Assembly: GCA_003153015.1 (NCBI GenBank)
Contig: PMBS01000360.1
Location: forward strand, 1-36,806
Direction of reading: 5' to 3'
Source: Myxococcales bacterium
GTDB lineage: Bacteria > Myxococcota_A > Polyangia > Fen-1088
Length of the DNA: 36,806 nucleotides
Positions 6,567 through 14,880 of the stretch are shown here, in pieces. The notes under the pieces were generated by a model that made no database searches, was not told where the DNA came from, and saw only the letters and a list, made by a program, of their open reading frames with translations. Both the position numbers and the translations under genes were made by a program. Each line of letters begins with the position of its first letter. Position 1 is the first letter of the stretch.

Positions 6567-8611
6567 TGGAGCCGTCGCGCAAGCAATTACTGGTCGAGGC
6601 GCAGGCACTGGAAAAGCGCGGAGAAGCGGGGCCTGCCGCCCAGGCCTACATGCGCGCCGGATCGTGCGACGACGCCGTGAGGCTGTATCTATCACTCGGC
6701 AGCTTCATTGAGGCGGGACAGGCGCTCTTGCGCAGCATTGGGTACGACCGGCACAAGCGCTCCGCCCTCGACGCGAACCAGAGGAGAATCGCGGTCAAGG
6801 CTGCCATCTGCTTCTCGCGTGGCGGTGACGTCCGGGAGGCGGTGGAGTTGTTCCTGGCCGTCGGAGAGCGGGGCCGGGCAGTGGCGGTCCTGCAAGAAGT
6901 GGGGGATTACGTCAATGCCACACGTGTGGAAGCCGATCCCACGGGGCGAGTCGAGCTGCTGGGCTATGAGCGACAGGAGCCCTCGGCTGGGGAAGAGGCC
7001 GCCTCGGTGGAAGCCGCCCGCAACCTGGAGCGCGCGGGCAAGCTCGACGCAGCCATGGATGCCTATGCACGACTTGGGCAGTGGGCGAGTGCCGCTGGGT
7101 TGGCCCGGCGCCTGGGCCACGCCGAGAAGGCCGCTGGTTTCTTCGCCGAGGCCGGCCAACCCTTCGAGGCCGCGACTTGCTTCCGTGAGATCCGCGACCC
7201 CGGTCGGGAGCTGGAACAGCTCATCGAGCTCCCACCTGAAGATCCGCACTACCGCGAGGCCTGCGTGCGGGCCATCGCCATCGCCTCCGACCGTGCTCTA
7301 CTGAACTTCGAGTTGGAGCGTTTTCTGAGGAAGTTCGTCGACGCTGGGCCCTCGACCGACGCCGAAATCGATGCCTGCTACCAGTTGGCCCTGCTCTTGG
7401 AAAACCACGAGTTCCCGGAAAACGCGGCGGCCTGCTATCGCAAGATCTTGGCCGCGCGGCCCGATTATCGTGATGCCCTGGACCGCTTGAAAGCCGCGGA
7501 AACTGACTTCCGCGGAACGGCCTCCAAGGACTATGAGCGCGTCTTCAAGGAAGAACTGGCCTTTCGCGAGGCCGTCAAGCGGAGCGAGGCACCATCCCCA
7601 GAACGCGACAAAGCTGACCACGGCATGCTGCCCGACCTGCCCGAGTTGCCTGAGCTTCCCGACTTGGCCGAGCCAGCCGTGCCCTCCACGGTCGAGCCCG
7701 AGATCACTTGGGGGGTGGCGACGCAGATCGGACGCCAGGGCGTCGCCCTGGAAGAGGGCACCCTCGTCAATCGACGCTATCGCCTGGAAAAGAAGATCGG
7801 CCAGGGTGGCATGGGTGCGGTGTGGAAGGCCAGCGACCTGGAGCTCGACGAGATCATCGCGATCAAGTTCCTGGCGGCACAGCTGGTGGACGAGGAAACC
7901 CTCGGCCGCTTCAAGCAGGAGGTTTCACTGTCGCGGCGCTTCAACCACCCCAACATCATCCGGCTCTACGACATAGGAACCTGCGCCGACCAGAAGTACA
8001 TCACCATGGAGTTGCTCAGCGGCCATGATCTGGGAGTAATCATGCGTCGAGCGCCGCTCGCTTTCGATCCGGGGTTGGCCCTGCTGGTGCAGGCGTGCCA
8101 CGCGCTGCAAATCGTGCACGAGCAAGGGGTCATCCACCGCGACATCAAACCGGACAACTTCTTCATTACTGACCAAGGCGTGCTCAAAGTCATGGATTTC
8201 GGCGTCGCCAAGCGCCACAGCGCCAGCCGCGGGTTGACCCGCGCGGGCATGATGGCCGGTACGCCCCAGTACATGGCTCCTGAGCAGGCCAACAACTTCG
8301 GCGGTGTCACCCACCTCGCGGACATCTACGCCCTGGGCTGCATCGCCTATCAGATGTTCACTGGTGTGGTTCCCTTCGATGCCGAGGAGGTCCTGCCCAT
8401 TCTGGTCGCCCACATGTCCCAAGCGCCCGAGCCGCCCAGCCAGCGCAATCCTGCGATCCCGGCCGAGCTGGAGACGGTGATCCTCAGGTTGCTAGCGAAG
8501 AAACCTGAGGCGCGGGTACAAAGCTGCCGCGAGCTGGCCGCGATCCTGTCGAGCATCCGCCTGCGCCTGCCCAGCGCAGCCTTGCGGCCGCAACCAAAGG
8601 GCGTGGAGTGA
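6566..8611 (+). CDS. TPR-containing serine/threonine protein kinase
   Basis: This 681-residue protein has helical TPR-like repeats (about 1-330), then a Pro/Leu/Asp-rich linker (353-371, PDLPELPEL type), then a full Hanks-type kinase domain (about 405-668). Key residues: glycine loop IGQGGMGAV (411-419), ATP lysine K434, HRDIKPDN (524-531), DFG (544-546) and APE (571-573), all intact. No membrane helix follows, unlike PknB-type receptors, so it is probably cytoplasmic. The usual order in myxobacterial kinases is kinase first with C-terminal TPRs; here the TPRs come first. It is the last gene of a tight operon with two PilT-type ATPases (TGATG overlap), suggesting that it phosphorylates, or is scaffolded with, the ATPases or other pilus parts. 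The substrate is inferred, not shown. Confidence 0.92.
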   Translation: MEPSRKQLLVEAQALEKRGEAGPAAQAYMRAGSCDDAVRLYLSLGSFIEAGQALLRSIGYDRHKRSALDANQRRIAVKAAICFSRGGDVREAVELFLAVGERGRAVAVLQEVGDYVNATRVEADPTGRVELLGYERQEPSAGEEAASVEAARNLERAGKLDAAMDAYARLGQWASAAGLARRLGHAEKAAGFFAEAGQPFEAATCFREIRDPGRELEQLIELPPEDPHYREACVRAIAIASDRALLNFELERFLRKFVDAGPSTDAEIDACYQLALLLENHEFPENAAACYRKILAARPDYRDALDRLKAAETDFRGTASKDYERVFKEELAFREAVKRSEAPSPERDKADHGMLPDLPELPELPDLAEPAVPSTVEPEITWGVATQIGRQGVALEEGTLVNRRYRLEKKIGQGGMGAVWKASDLELDEIIAIKFLAAQLVDEETLGRFKQEVSLSRRFNHPNIIRLYDIGTCADQKYITMELLSGHDLGVIMRRAPLAFDPGLALLVQACHALQIVHEQGVIHRDIKPDNFFITDQGVLKVMDFGVAKRHSASRGLTRAGMMAGTPQYMAPEQANNFGGVTHLADIYALGCIAYQMFTGVVPFDAEEVLPILVAHMSQAPEPPSQRNPAIPAELETVILRLLAKKPEARVQSCRELAAILSSIRLRLPSAALRPQPKGVE

Positions 8612-8727
8612 TACATCTCGTCAGCGACCCCCGGGGGCCACGCAGCCCCACGGCGGATCCACGGCGTGCGCGTTACCGCAATGCGTATGCCGCTGTCCAG
8701 TCCAAGTTGGCGCCCGTTAGGATTTTC

Positions 8728-8756
8728 TTGACAGCCTGCCCTTCGTGACCAACCTT
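8728..8756 (+). promoter_or_regulatory. Possible sigma-70 promoter for the DUF2934 gene
   Basis: A perfect TTGACA (8728-8733) is followed after 17 bases by AACCTT (8751-8756), a poor -10. The placement 22 bases before the ATG at 8778 is sensible. The -35 is strong and the -10 weak, so this is only a candidate. Confidence 0.35.
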
Positions 8757-8777
8757 GGGACCACAAAGGACTGCAAA

Positions 8778-8987
8778 ATGGCTATCAAGACTACTCCCAA
8801 GCCCGCACCGGCACCGATCAAGAACACGAAGCCGGCAGCTCCTGCTGCCAAGGCGAGTGCCTCTTACACGCCGACGCAGGAAGAGATCGCGGCTCGCGCC
8901 TTCGAGATCTACCAGCGCGAGGGCGGGAATGACCAAGAGAACTGGCTTCGTGCCGAACGCGAGCTGATCGCGCGCGGCCGTCGGTAG
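8778..8987 (+). CDS. Small DUF2934 family protein
   Basis: From the ATG at 8778 this encodes 69 residues. An upstream in-frame start at 8745 is possible, but AAAGGA lies seven bases before 8778, so I prefer the shorter form. The N-terminal half is a basic Ala/Pro/Lys-rich tail (KTTPKPAPAPIKN). The C-terminal half (about 34-66) carries the DUF2934 pattern: ARAFEIYQREGG, then ENWLRAEREL. Members of this family are short proteins, often with low-complexity basic tails; no biochemical role is known to me. It stands alone, with a probable promoter upstream and a large stem-loop just after the stop. Confidence 0.85.
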   Translation: MAIKTTPKPAPAPIKNTKPAAPAAKASASYTPTQEEIAARAFEIYQREGGNDQENWLRAERELIARGRR

Positions 8988-8996
8988 TTCGCGCTC

Positions 8997-9044
8997 CCCA
9001 GTAGTCTCCTTTCTGGCCTCGGGGTAGATGGGAGACTGTCTGGG
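8997..9044. terminator. Possible bidirectional terminator stem-loop
   Basis: CCCAG (8997-9001) pairs with CTGGG (9040-9044), and AGTCTCC (9003-9009) with GGAGACT (9031-9037), around a 21-base loop. It sits in the 86-bp gap between two convergent genes and could end transcription in both directions. There is no T-run, so factor-independent action is uncertain. Confidence 0.45.
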
Positions 9045-9073
9045 AGTCGGTTTGACGCGGAAGTGCCTCACCG

Positions 9074-10087
9074 TCAGGTGGACGGCCGATGTGACAAGGC
9101 GTCATCTTCGCCAGGACGAAGAGCAGTGGCTGGCGTTGCCGCGTCTCCTAGACGCACAGAGCCTAGGGCCAGGGCGCACAGGCCGCAGAGCGAGAACAGG
9201 GTCTGGTTGGTCGCTACGATCTGATGACCGCTCGTGGCAATGAGTAGAAGACCGTAGCCAAGCAGTCGTGATGCCACATCACCGGAAAGGCAGCCTACTG
9301 TGGCCACAGTCACGCTCACATAGGCAGCCACCACCATGGCCGCGTAGGCCTTGCCCGCAACGCCTGCGGTGACAGGCAAGTCGAAGCGAAGCCCATAGAG
9401 AGCCACCACCTGCGCGAAGGCGAAGTATCGCACCATGGCCACGGACAGAAGGGCAAGGGAGATCAGCCCGGCACCAACCATGAATACCACTCGAAGACTG
9501 CGGCGCGGGCGTGCGCGAAGCAAGACGGGTGACAGCAGCAGGCCAAAGAACGCGCTGGCCAGTGCCATGCGGCCGCCCTGGCCGACGAGAAAAGGCGACC
9601 ATCCCATTCGCTCACAGAACATGGTCGCGGTTTGCAGGACGATGGGAGCGGCAAACAAAGTCACAGCAAGTTTCACACGCACGGGGCAGCGCCTGTGCCA
9701 CAGCCCTGCTGCCACGAACCCGGCCAGGAAGGCGTGACTGATGCGAAGGTAGGCCACGAAACGGTCAGGAACCGGCAGCACTAGAACGCCAGCGGTGGAC
9801 AGGATCACGAAGAACAGTCCGATAGTGCTGACCGTGATGCGCATCGAACGCGGAAAGATGGTGTCGCCCCGCACGGCGCGCAGCAGCACCACGGCTAGCA
9901 ACACTACGCCGAGCACGCCCCCTAGGTTGGACATGAAAAGCCCGAGATCGGACAAGATGCGGGCCACTCCCCAGGTGGGCTGGCTGGGGAAAAACACATG
10001 CGACGCCAGCCGAAAAAGCAGAAGGTCGGCCAGGGCGGCCGCGGCCAGCACGGCGGTCAGGTTGGGGCTGGGGATGGCTTTCTGCAT
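9074..10087 (-). CDS. Polytopic membrane protein of unknown function
   Basis: This 337-residue protein is almost entirely hydrophobic, with about nine or ten predicted transmembrane helices (for example around residues 10-30, 50-70, 85-105 and 112-128) joined by short basic loops, and a short polar C-terminal tail. I see no transporter signature, no cytochrome ligand pattern and no enzyme motif. It is transcribed away from the amidase gene, with a 93-bp shared upstream region, and converges with the DUF2934 gene. The start at 10087 has only a weak ribosome site. An integral inner-membrane protein; the function cannot be told from the sequence. Confidence 0.8.
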   Translation of the reverse strand: MQKAIPSPNLTAVLAAAALADLLLFRLASHVFFPSQPTWGVARILSDLGLFMSNLGGVLGVVLLAVVLLRAVRGDTIFPRSMRITVSTIGLFFVILSTAGVLVLPVPDRFVAYLRISHAFLAGFVAAGLWHRRCPVRVKLAVTLFAAPIVLQTATMFCERMGWSPFLVGQGGRMALASAFFGLLLSPVLLRARPRRSLRVVFMVGAGLISLALLSVAMVRYFAFAQVVALYGLRFDLPVTAGVAGKAYAAMVVAAYVSVTVATVGCLSGDVASRLLGYGLLLIATSGHQIVATNQTLFSLCGLCALALGSVRLGDAATPATALRPGEDDALSHRPST

Positions 10088-10180
10088 GGGCGACCAGTAT
10101 AGGGCCTGGGCCTCTGTGGCCTCAGAATTCTCGCGCGCGCGTCACCACGGCGCTAGCCTACACGAAAGAGCGGCCTCCCG

Positions 10181-10990
10181 ATGTTTCACAGCTCTGCGGC
10201 AAGCATACTGTTCGCCTTTCTCGCGGCCGCGACCGGCGAGTCGCCCTTCGTGGTGGCCTTGGATCCCGGACATGGCGGATCCAATCGCGGGGCGCCCACG
10301 GCCAGGCCCGAGCTGTACGAAAAACACCTAACTCTCGAGATCGCCCGCTTGGTGCAGCGGCGCTTGCTGGGCGAGCCGGGCCTGAAGATCGTGCTCTGCC
10401 GTACCGGCGATCTCCTGGTCCCTATCCGCGCACGTACCCGCTGCGCAAACCAGGCCAACGCGCGCCTGTTTCTCAGCGTCCACGCCAATGCCGCTTCGGT
10501 CGAGCAAGGACCGGGAAGCCAGCGCGGCTTTGAGATCTTCGTGCTGCCCGCCTCCGACGTTGATCAGGAGGTGGCGCGGGCGGCCTTACTGGCTGATGAC
10601 GACGCGCAGGCTGCGTGGGCCGCGCATCGCGCTCGCACCACCGCGGCCGACAGCCTGGCTGCGGCTCGACGCATTCGCTGGCGCCTGGCCGACGCACTCG
10701 GGTCGGATAGAGATCGCGGTATCAAGCAGGCCGGGGCGACCCTGGATGTCCTGCAAGGCTTGGACATGCCCGCGGTGCTAGTCGAGGTCGGCTTCCTTGA
10801 CCACGCGGAAGAGGGTCCCTTTCTGCTTTCCGAAGCGGGCAAGAAGACCGTGGCGGCTGCGCTGGCGGGCGCCATCACGGACCTGCGCAGCCGCGAACTG
10901 CGCGGGCAGCGAGATCCCATGACCACCGCGCCACCCGGTCAGCGCCGAGGCACGACGGCCGGACGACCGGCGAGCGTCAGCGGTCCGTAA
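10181..10990 (+). CDS. N-acetylmuramoyl-L-alanine amidase (Amidase_3)
   Basis: This is a 269-residue zinc amidase that cuts the bond between MurNAc and the stem peptide of peptidoglycan in the periplasm. A short signal peptide (about residues 1-19) is followed directly by the catalytic domain. The zinc ligands are visible as H31 in LDPGHGG, E47 in LYEKH and H101 in LSVHANA; the catalytic Glu is E202 in PAVLVEVGFLDH. There is no AMIN or LysM/SPOR targeting domain, so this is a minimal enzyme. The roughly 35-residue tail rich in Arg, Thr and Pro is not conserved. The last 14 bases overlap the end of tadA on the other strand. It probably works in cell separation or wall turnover. Confidence 0.92.
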   Translation: MFHSSAASILFAFLAAATGESPFVVALDPGHGGSNRGAPTARPELYEKHLTLEIARLVQRRLLGEPGLKIVLCRTGDLLVPIRARTRCANQANARLFLSVHANAASVEQGPGSQRGFEIFVLPASDVDQEVARAALLADDDAQAAWAAHRARTTAADSLAAARRIRWRLADALGSDRDRGIKQAGATLDVLQGLDMPAVLVEVGFLDHAEEGPFLLSEAGKKTVAAALAGAITDLRSRELRGQRDPMTTAPPGQRRGTTAGRPASVSGP

Positions 10991-11501
10991 GCTCAGCCTC
11001 GGGCCGGCGCAGGCGCAGGAAGAACGACTTGAGCAGGGCCGCGCTTTCCGTGGCCAGCACGCCGCGAACCACCTCGACCTGGTGATTGAGTCGCGCATCG
11101 TCGAGCAGCCGGTAGAGGGTGCGCGCAGCTCCGGCCTTGGGATCGTCGCAGCCGTAGAACAGCCGTCGTATGCGCGCGTTGACCAGGGCACCGGCACACA
11201 TCGGGCAGGGCTCCATGGTCACATAAAGATCCGCGTCGACCAGGCGCCAGCTCCCCAGCGTGGCTGCCGCAGCCCGCAAGGCAATAATCTCAGCGTGTGC
11301 GGTCGGGTCACTCAGACACTCGCGCTGGTTGTGCGCCACGGCCACCACCTGACCGCGGACCACTACCACGGCGCCCACCGGCACTTCGCCTGATCGGCCC
11401 GCCTGCTCGGCAGCCTGCAGGGCCAGGCGCATGTAGGCCTCGACCGGCGCCAGGTCAGCCGGGGTATCGAGTTCAGCTTCTGCGGGACGGAGGAGCGACA
11501 T
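10977..11501 (-). CDS. tadA: tRNA-specific adenosine deaminase
   Basis: At 174 residues this matches TadA length. It converts adenosine-34 to inosine in the anticodon of tRNA-Arg(ACG). The zinc and catalytic site is complete: HAE (residues 69-71) supplies a zinc ligand and the proton-shuttle Glu, and PCPMC (98-102) supplies the two cysteines. The N-terminus EVPVGAVVV is typical. I place the start at the ATG at 11501; a longer frame continues upstream to 11885, but that extension is low-quality sequence overlapping the sensor kinase gene and should be ignored. The final 14 bases overlap the amidase gene. Confidence 0.95.
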   Translation of the reverse strand: MSLLRPAEAELDTPADLAPVEAYMRLALQAAEQAGRSGEVPVGAVVVVRGQVVAVAHNQRECLSDPTAHAEIIALRAAAATLGSWRLVDADLYVTMEPCPMCAGALVNARIRRLFYGCDDPKAGAARTLYRLLDDARLNHQVEVVRGVLATESAALLKSFFLRLRRPEAELTDR

Positions 11502-11784
11502 CGTCAGGCCGCGGATTGTAGCGCGAAAACGGCGAGGATGAGCCCTATCGTGTAGCGATATGCCAGGACGGCCCGGGAGAGCGGCAAGTGCGGGCGCGGC
11601 TAGTGGGACGAAGCCCCCTTCCCCGTGGCACATCTCGTCTCCGCAGACTCCATACCGCGAACAAAAGCCGATCTCTCGGCCCCAATCGTGGCACCATTGT
11701 GCCTGAGCAGACGGTGCTGGCACAGGCCGGCTGCTCGCGGCCGTCGGGATGTAGTTCAATTGCCGGCTGCCAGGATCGACAGCC

Positions 11785-11790
11785 AAGGAG
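11785..11790 (+). promoter_or_regulatory. Shine-Dalgarno that fixes a TTG start
   Basis: AAGGAG lies seven bases before the TTG at 11798. Translation from this point removes about 70 upstream codons that look non-coding and leaves a normal membrane-sensor N-terminus. Confidence 0.65.
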
Positions 11791-11797
11791 AAACGGA

Positions 11798-13951
11798 TTG
11801 GACGAAAACGGCCAGAGCTCGTTGTGGCAGCGCCTGATCGGACCCAGCGCGCGCATCCAGGGTGCCGAGCAGCGCACGGCCGCACACCTGATGGCCGTGC
11901 TGATGCTGGCCCAGGTCGCAGCCATCGCGCTGGGGATGGCCATCGGCGATCTGTTCTGGCGACGGACGCTCGGCACCACGATCCTGCACGGCTGGGATGC
12001 CTTCGGGACCGTCGCCGCCACCGGCCTGATCGCGGTTTCGTTTGTGCTGGTGCGCGCGGGCCGCTACCGGACGGGTGTGGCGCTCTATCTCGCCTGCACG
12101 ACTGCGGTGCCGCTGACCGTGCCCTTCCTGGGGGCCGGCCACTACGAGCTCGCCATGCTGGTCTCGGGGATCATCCCGATCATAGTCGCCGCTATCGCCC
12201 TGTCTCACCGCTGGGTGCTCGGGATGCTGGCGACCATCGTGGCCGTTGGGATGGTGGAATTGCTGATCTTCCCCCTACCGCCCCGCCTGGCTACCACCGG
12301 CTTCCTCCTGCTCCTCGTCGTGCTGGTCAGCGGCGTGCTGGTGCTGGTCCTGCGCCGGCACCAGGACGCGATCGGGCGCATTCGCTTGCGGACCATGCAC
12401 GCCAACGAGCACGCCGCACGCCGGAGCGAGCGGCACTATCGCACCCTGTTCGAGACGGTCACCGACGGGATATATATTGTCAGCCGCGACGAAAAGCTGA
12501 TCGAGGTCAATCGCGCAGGCTGCCGCCAGCTAGGCTACACCCGCGAGGAGTTGCTGGGCATGCCGCTTGCCCAAACCGTAGCGCCGGAGGCCCTGGACCA
12601 GCTGGCCGAGATACAACGTGAGGTGATCGCCAAAGGCTTCGTGATGGTCGAGGGGATCCAGCGGCGCAAGGACGGCAGCACCTACCCGGTCGAGCTGACC
12701 GTGAGCATGACCGAGGTAGAGGGCGCGCCCGCGTTCATAGGCGTGGCTCGTGACATCACCGAGCGGCGGAGCGCCGAGGCGGACCGCCGTCGCCTGGAGG
12801 ACCAGCTCCAGCATGCGGTGAAGATGGAATCCATCGGCCGGCTGGCCGGCGGCGTGGCCCACGATTTCAACAATCTGCTGACCGCAATCCTGGGCAACCT
12901 GGAGTTGGCCAACGATCGCCTGCAAAGCAATGACGGCGTCCAGGAGCTGCTGGGCGAGGCGCGCGCGGCAGCCGTGAGTGCCGCCGGGCTGACCCGGCAA
13001 CTGCTTGCTTTCTCGCGCAAACAGATCGTCGAGCCGCGTCTGGTGGACCTGAACGAACTGATTGCGCGCATGCATAGGATGCTGGTGCGCCTGATCGGCG
13101 AGGATGTTGAACTGCGCACCGTGCCCGGCCCAGGGCCGGCCACGGTGAAGATCGACCCCGGTCTGGCCGAGCAGGTGCTGGTGAACCTGGCGGTCAATGC
13201 CCGCGACGCCATGCCGGGAGGCGGGGTTCTAGTCATCGAGACCGCCATCGTCACGCTTGATGAGGAGTACAAGCGGAGCCACCCGCTGGTCGAGCCGGGC
13301 GCGTATGTACGGCTGGCCATCGGCGACACCGGCTTCGGCATGAGCGACGAGGTGAAGCAGCACCTATTCGAACCGTTCTTCACCACCAAGCCACGCGGCG
13401 TGGGCACTGGGCTGGGCCTGGCTACCATCTACGGCGCCATCCGGCAGAGCAACGGCCACGTCGAGGTCTACTCCGAGGTGGGCAAGGGCACGACTTTCAA
13501 GATCTACCTGCCGGCCGAGTCAGGGGCGCCCGAGTCGCTGACCCCGACGCTCGGCTCACGGCCGGTCACCGGGGGCAACGAGACCATCTTGGTGGTCGAG
13601 GACGACGAGCGCGTGCGCAACATCGCGACCCAGGTGCTGCGCGACGCCGGCTATCGCGTGCTCTCGGCCAGCAACGGCGAGGCCGCCCTGGCGGTGGCCA
13701 GCAACGACGGCGAGCCGATCCACCTGCTGCTCACCGACGTGGTGATGCCGGGCATGAACGGTCGGCAACTGACCGAGCATCTGGCCCGGTCGCACCCCGA
13801 GACCCGAACCCTCTTCACCTCGGGCTACACCGATAGCATCATCGCCCACCACGGCGTGCTGGAGCGCGGGATCGAGTTCTTGAGCAAGCCGTACACCCTG
13901 GAGGTGCTGACCCGCCGGGTGCGCGAGGTGCTGGACAAGGCGCCGCGCTGA
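11798..13951 (+). CDS. Hybrid sensor histidine kinase with PAS and receiver domains
   Basis: From the TTG at 11798 this is 717 residues. Order: five or six transmembrane helices (about 30-186); a PAS domain (about 214-325) with its PAC end FIGVARDITERR; the HisKA helix with phospho-acceptor H355 in GGVAHDFNN; the ATPase domain with N-box N468, G1 box DTGFG (510-514) and GTGLGLATIYG; then a receiver domain (about 597-715) with acceptor D647 in LLLTDVVMPG and the KPY lysine near the end. It would sense a membrane or cytoplasmic signal and pass phosphate internally to the receiver. No response regulator with an output domain is adjacent, so the partner is elsewhere. It is divergent from tadA across about 296 bp in which I see no clear promoter. 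Confidence 0.93.
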   Translation: MDENGQSSLWQRLIGPSARIQGAEQRTAAHLMAVLMLAQVAAIALGMAIGDLFWRRTLGTTILHGWDAFGTVAATGLIAVSFVLVRAGRYRTGVALYLACTTAVPLTVPFLGAGHYELAMLVSGIIPIIVAAIALSHRWVLGMLATIVAVGMVELLIFPLPPRLATTGFLLLLVVLVSGVLVLVLRRHQDAIGRIRLRTMHANEHAARRSERHYRTLFETVTDGIYIVSRDEKLIEVNRAGCRQLGYTREELLGMPLAQTVAPEALDQLAEIQREVIAKGFVMVEGIQRRKDGSTYPVELTVSMTEVEGAPAFIGVARDITERRSAEADRRRLEDQLQHAVKMESIGRLAGGVAHDFNNLLTAILGNLELANDRLQSNDGVQELLGEARAAAVSAAGLTRQLLAFSRKQIVEPRLVDLNELIARMHRMLVRLIGEDVELRTVPGPGPATVKIDPGLAEQVLVNLAVNARDAMPGGGVLVIETAIVTLDEEYKRSHPLVEPGAYVRLAIGDTGFGMSDEVKQHLFEPFFTTKPRGVGTGLGLATIYGAIRQSNGHVEVYSEVGKGTTFKIYLPAESGAPESLTPTLGSRPVTGGNETILVVEDDERVRNIATQVLRDAGYRVLSASNGEAALAVASNDGEPIHLLLTDVVMPGMNGRQLTEHLARSHPETRTLFTSGYTDSIIAHHGVLERGIEFLSKPYTLEVLTRRVREVLDKAPR

Positions 13952-13977
13952 CGGCTCTGCGCTATGATGCTGCTCTG

Positions 13978-14880
13978 ATGGCAGCCGTGGATCTGTCTTT
14001 TTCCCGCTACGTGGCGGCGTGCAAAGGCGCCGGACAGGCGCGTGCGCGCGAAGCTGCTGCCTACGCGTTTGCTGGCGATCTGCGCGTGCGCTCCACCATG
14101 GACAAGTTGCGGCCAGTGACGCTGGCCATGGAGTCCGCGGTTCGTTTCTGGAACACCGTCGGCAAGAGCCGCCTGGTCGGCAGTGCCGTGCGCCTGGGTG
14201 AACGCCAGTTCCCTGAGCTTTACGCCAAGGTCGCCCACTGCGCCGATGTGTTGCAGATTCCCCTGCCCACCGTCTATGTCTCGCCCGAATTGGCGTCGCT
14301 CGGCGCCCACACCTTCGGGTCCAGCGACGATGCCACCCTGGTGCTTTCCGGGGCTCTGGTTGACCACCTGAGCGAGACCGAACTGCTCTTCGTCATTGGT
14401 CACGAGTGCGGTCACATCCAGAACAACCACGTCGTGTATCTGACCGCGCTCTACTATCTGACCCAAACCGCGAATGTGATCCTGCGCCTGGGCGCCCAGC
14501 CCGCGGTGCTGGCCCTACGCGCCTGGTCGCGGCGGGCGGAAATCACCTGCGACCGGGCCGGCCTGCTCTGCACTCGCGATCTCGCAACCGCCACGGCGGC
14601 ACTCATCAAGTTGGCGCTCGGCTCACGCAAGCTCTACGGCGACATCAACGTCGACGAATACCTGCGCCAGTTCGCGGAAGCGCGCGACGATCTGCGCCGG
14701 CTGGGCGAGGCCTTTTCCACCCATCCCTATCTGCCCACGCGGGTGACGGCCTTGCGCCTGTTCTCGCAAACGGCGTACTTCCGCGGGGTGGCCGGCGACG
14801 GCCCCGGCCCAGACGGGCCCGGGCTTTCACGCGAGGAATGCGACGCCCAGGTCGCGGACCTCTTGGCGGTGTTCAGGTGA
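13978..14880 (+). CDS. M48 family metallopeptidase
   Basis: This 300-residue protein has the zinc protease motif HECGH (residues 142-146, an HExxH) and the third ligand E188 in RRAEITCDRAG, the M48 signature. M48 enzymes (HtpX/Ste24 type) usually sit in membranes. Here there is no clear N-terminal TM pair; only a weakly hydrophobic segment follows the active site (about 152-181), so it may be a peripheral protein. The N-terminal 70 residues are helical and basic. Its last four bases overlap the GTG of the dynamin-like gene, a strong sign of co-translation. The partner suggests work at membranes, for example quality control of the GTPase or of proteins at a remodelled membrane; that is inference. 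Confidence 0.9.
   Translation: MAAVDLSFSRYVAACKGAGQARAREAAAYAFAGDLRVRSTMDKLRPVTLAMESAVRFWNTVGKSRLVGSAVRLGERQFPELYAKVAHCADVLQIPLPTVYVSPELASLGAHTFGSSDDATLVLSGALVDHLSETELLFVIGHECGHIQNNHVVYLTALYYLTQTANVILRLGAQPAVLALRAWSRRAEITCDRAGLLCTRDLATATAALIKLALGSRKLYGDINVDEYLRQFAEARDDLRRLGEAFSTHPYLPTRVTALRLFSQTAYFRGVAGDGPGPDGPGLSREECDAQVADLLAVFR

Noticed and set aside
11588-11797. Upstream extension of the sensor kinase frame
   Set aside because: It is Arg/Ser/Gly-rich with no signal or helix, while a good Shine-Dalgarno precedes the TTG at 11798.
14406-14876. N-terminal extension of the first dynamin-like frame
   Set aside because: It is the M48 protease gene read in another frame. The GTG at 14877 inside the protease stop is the proper start.
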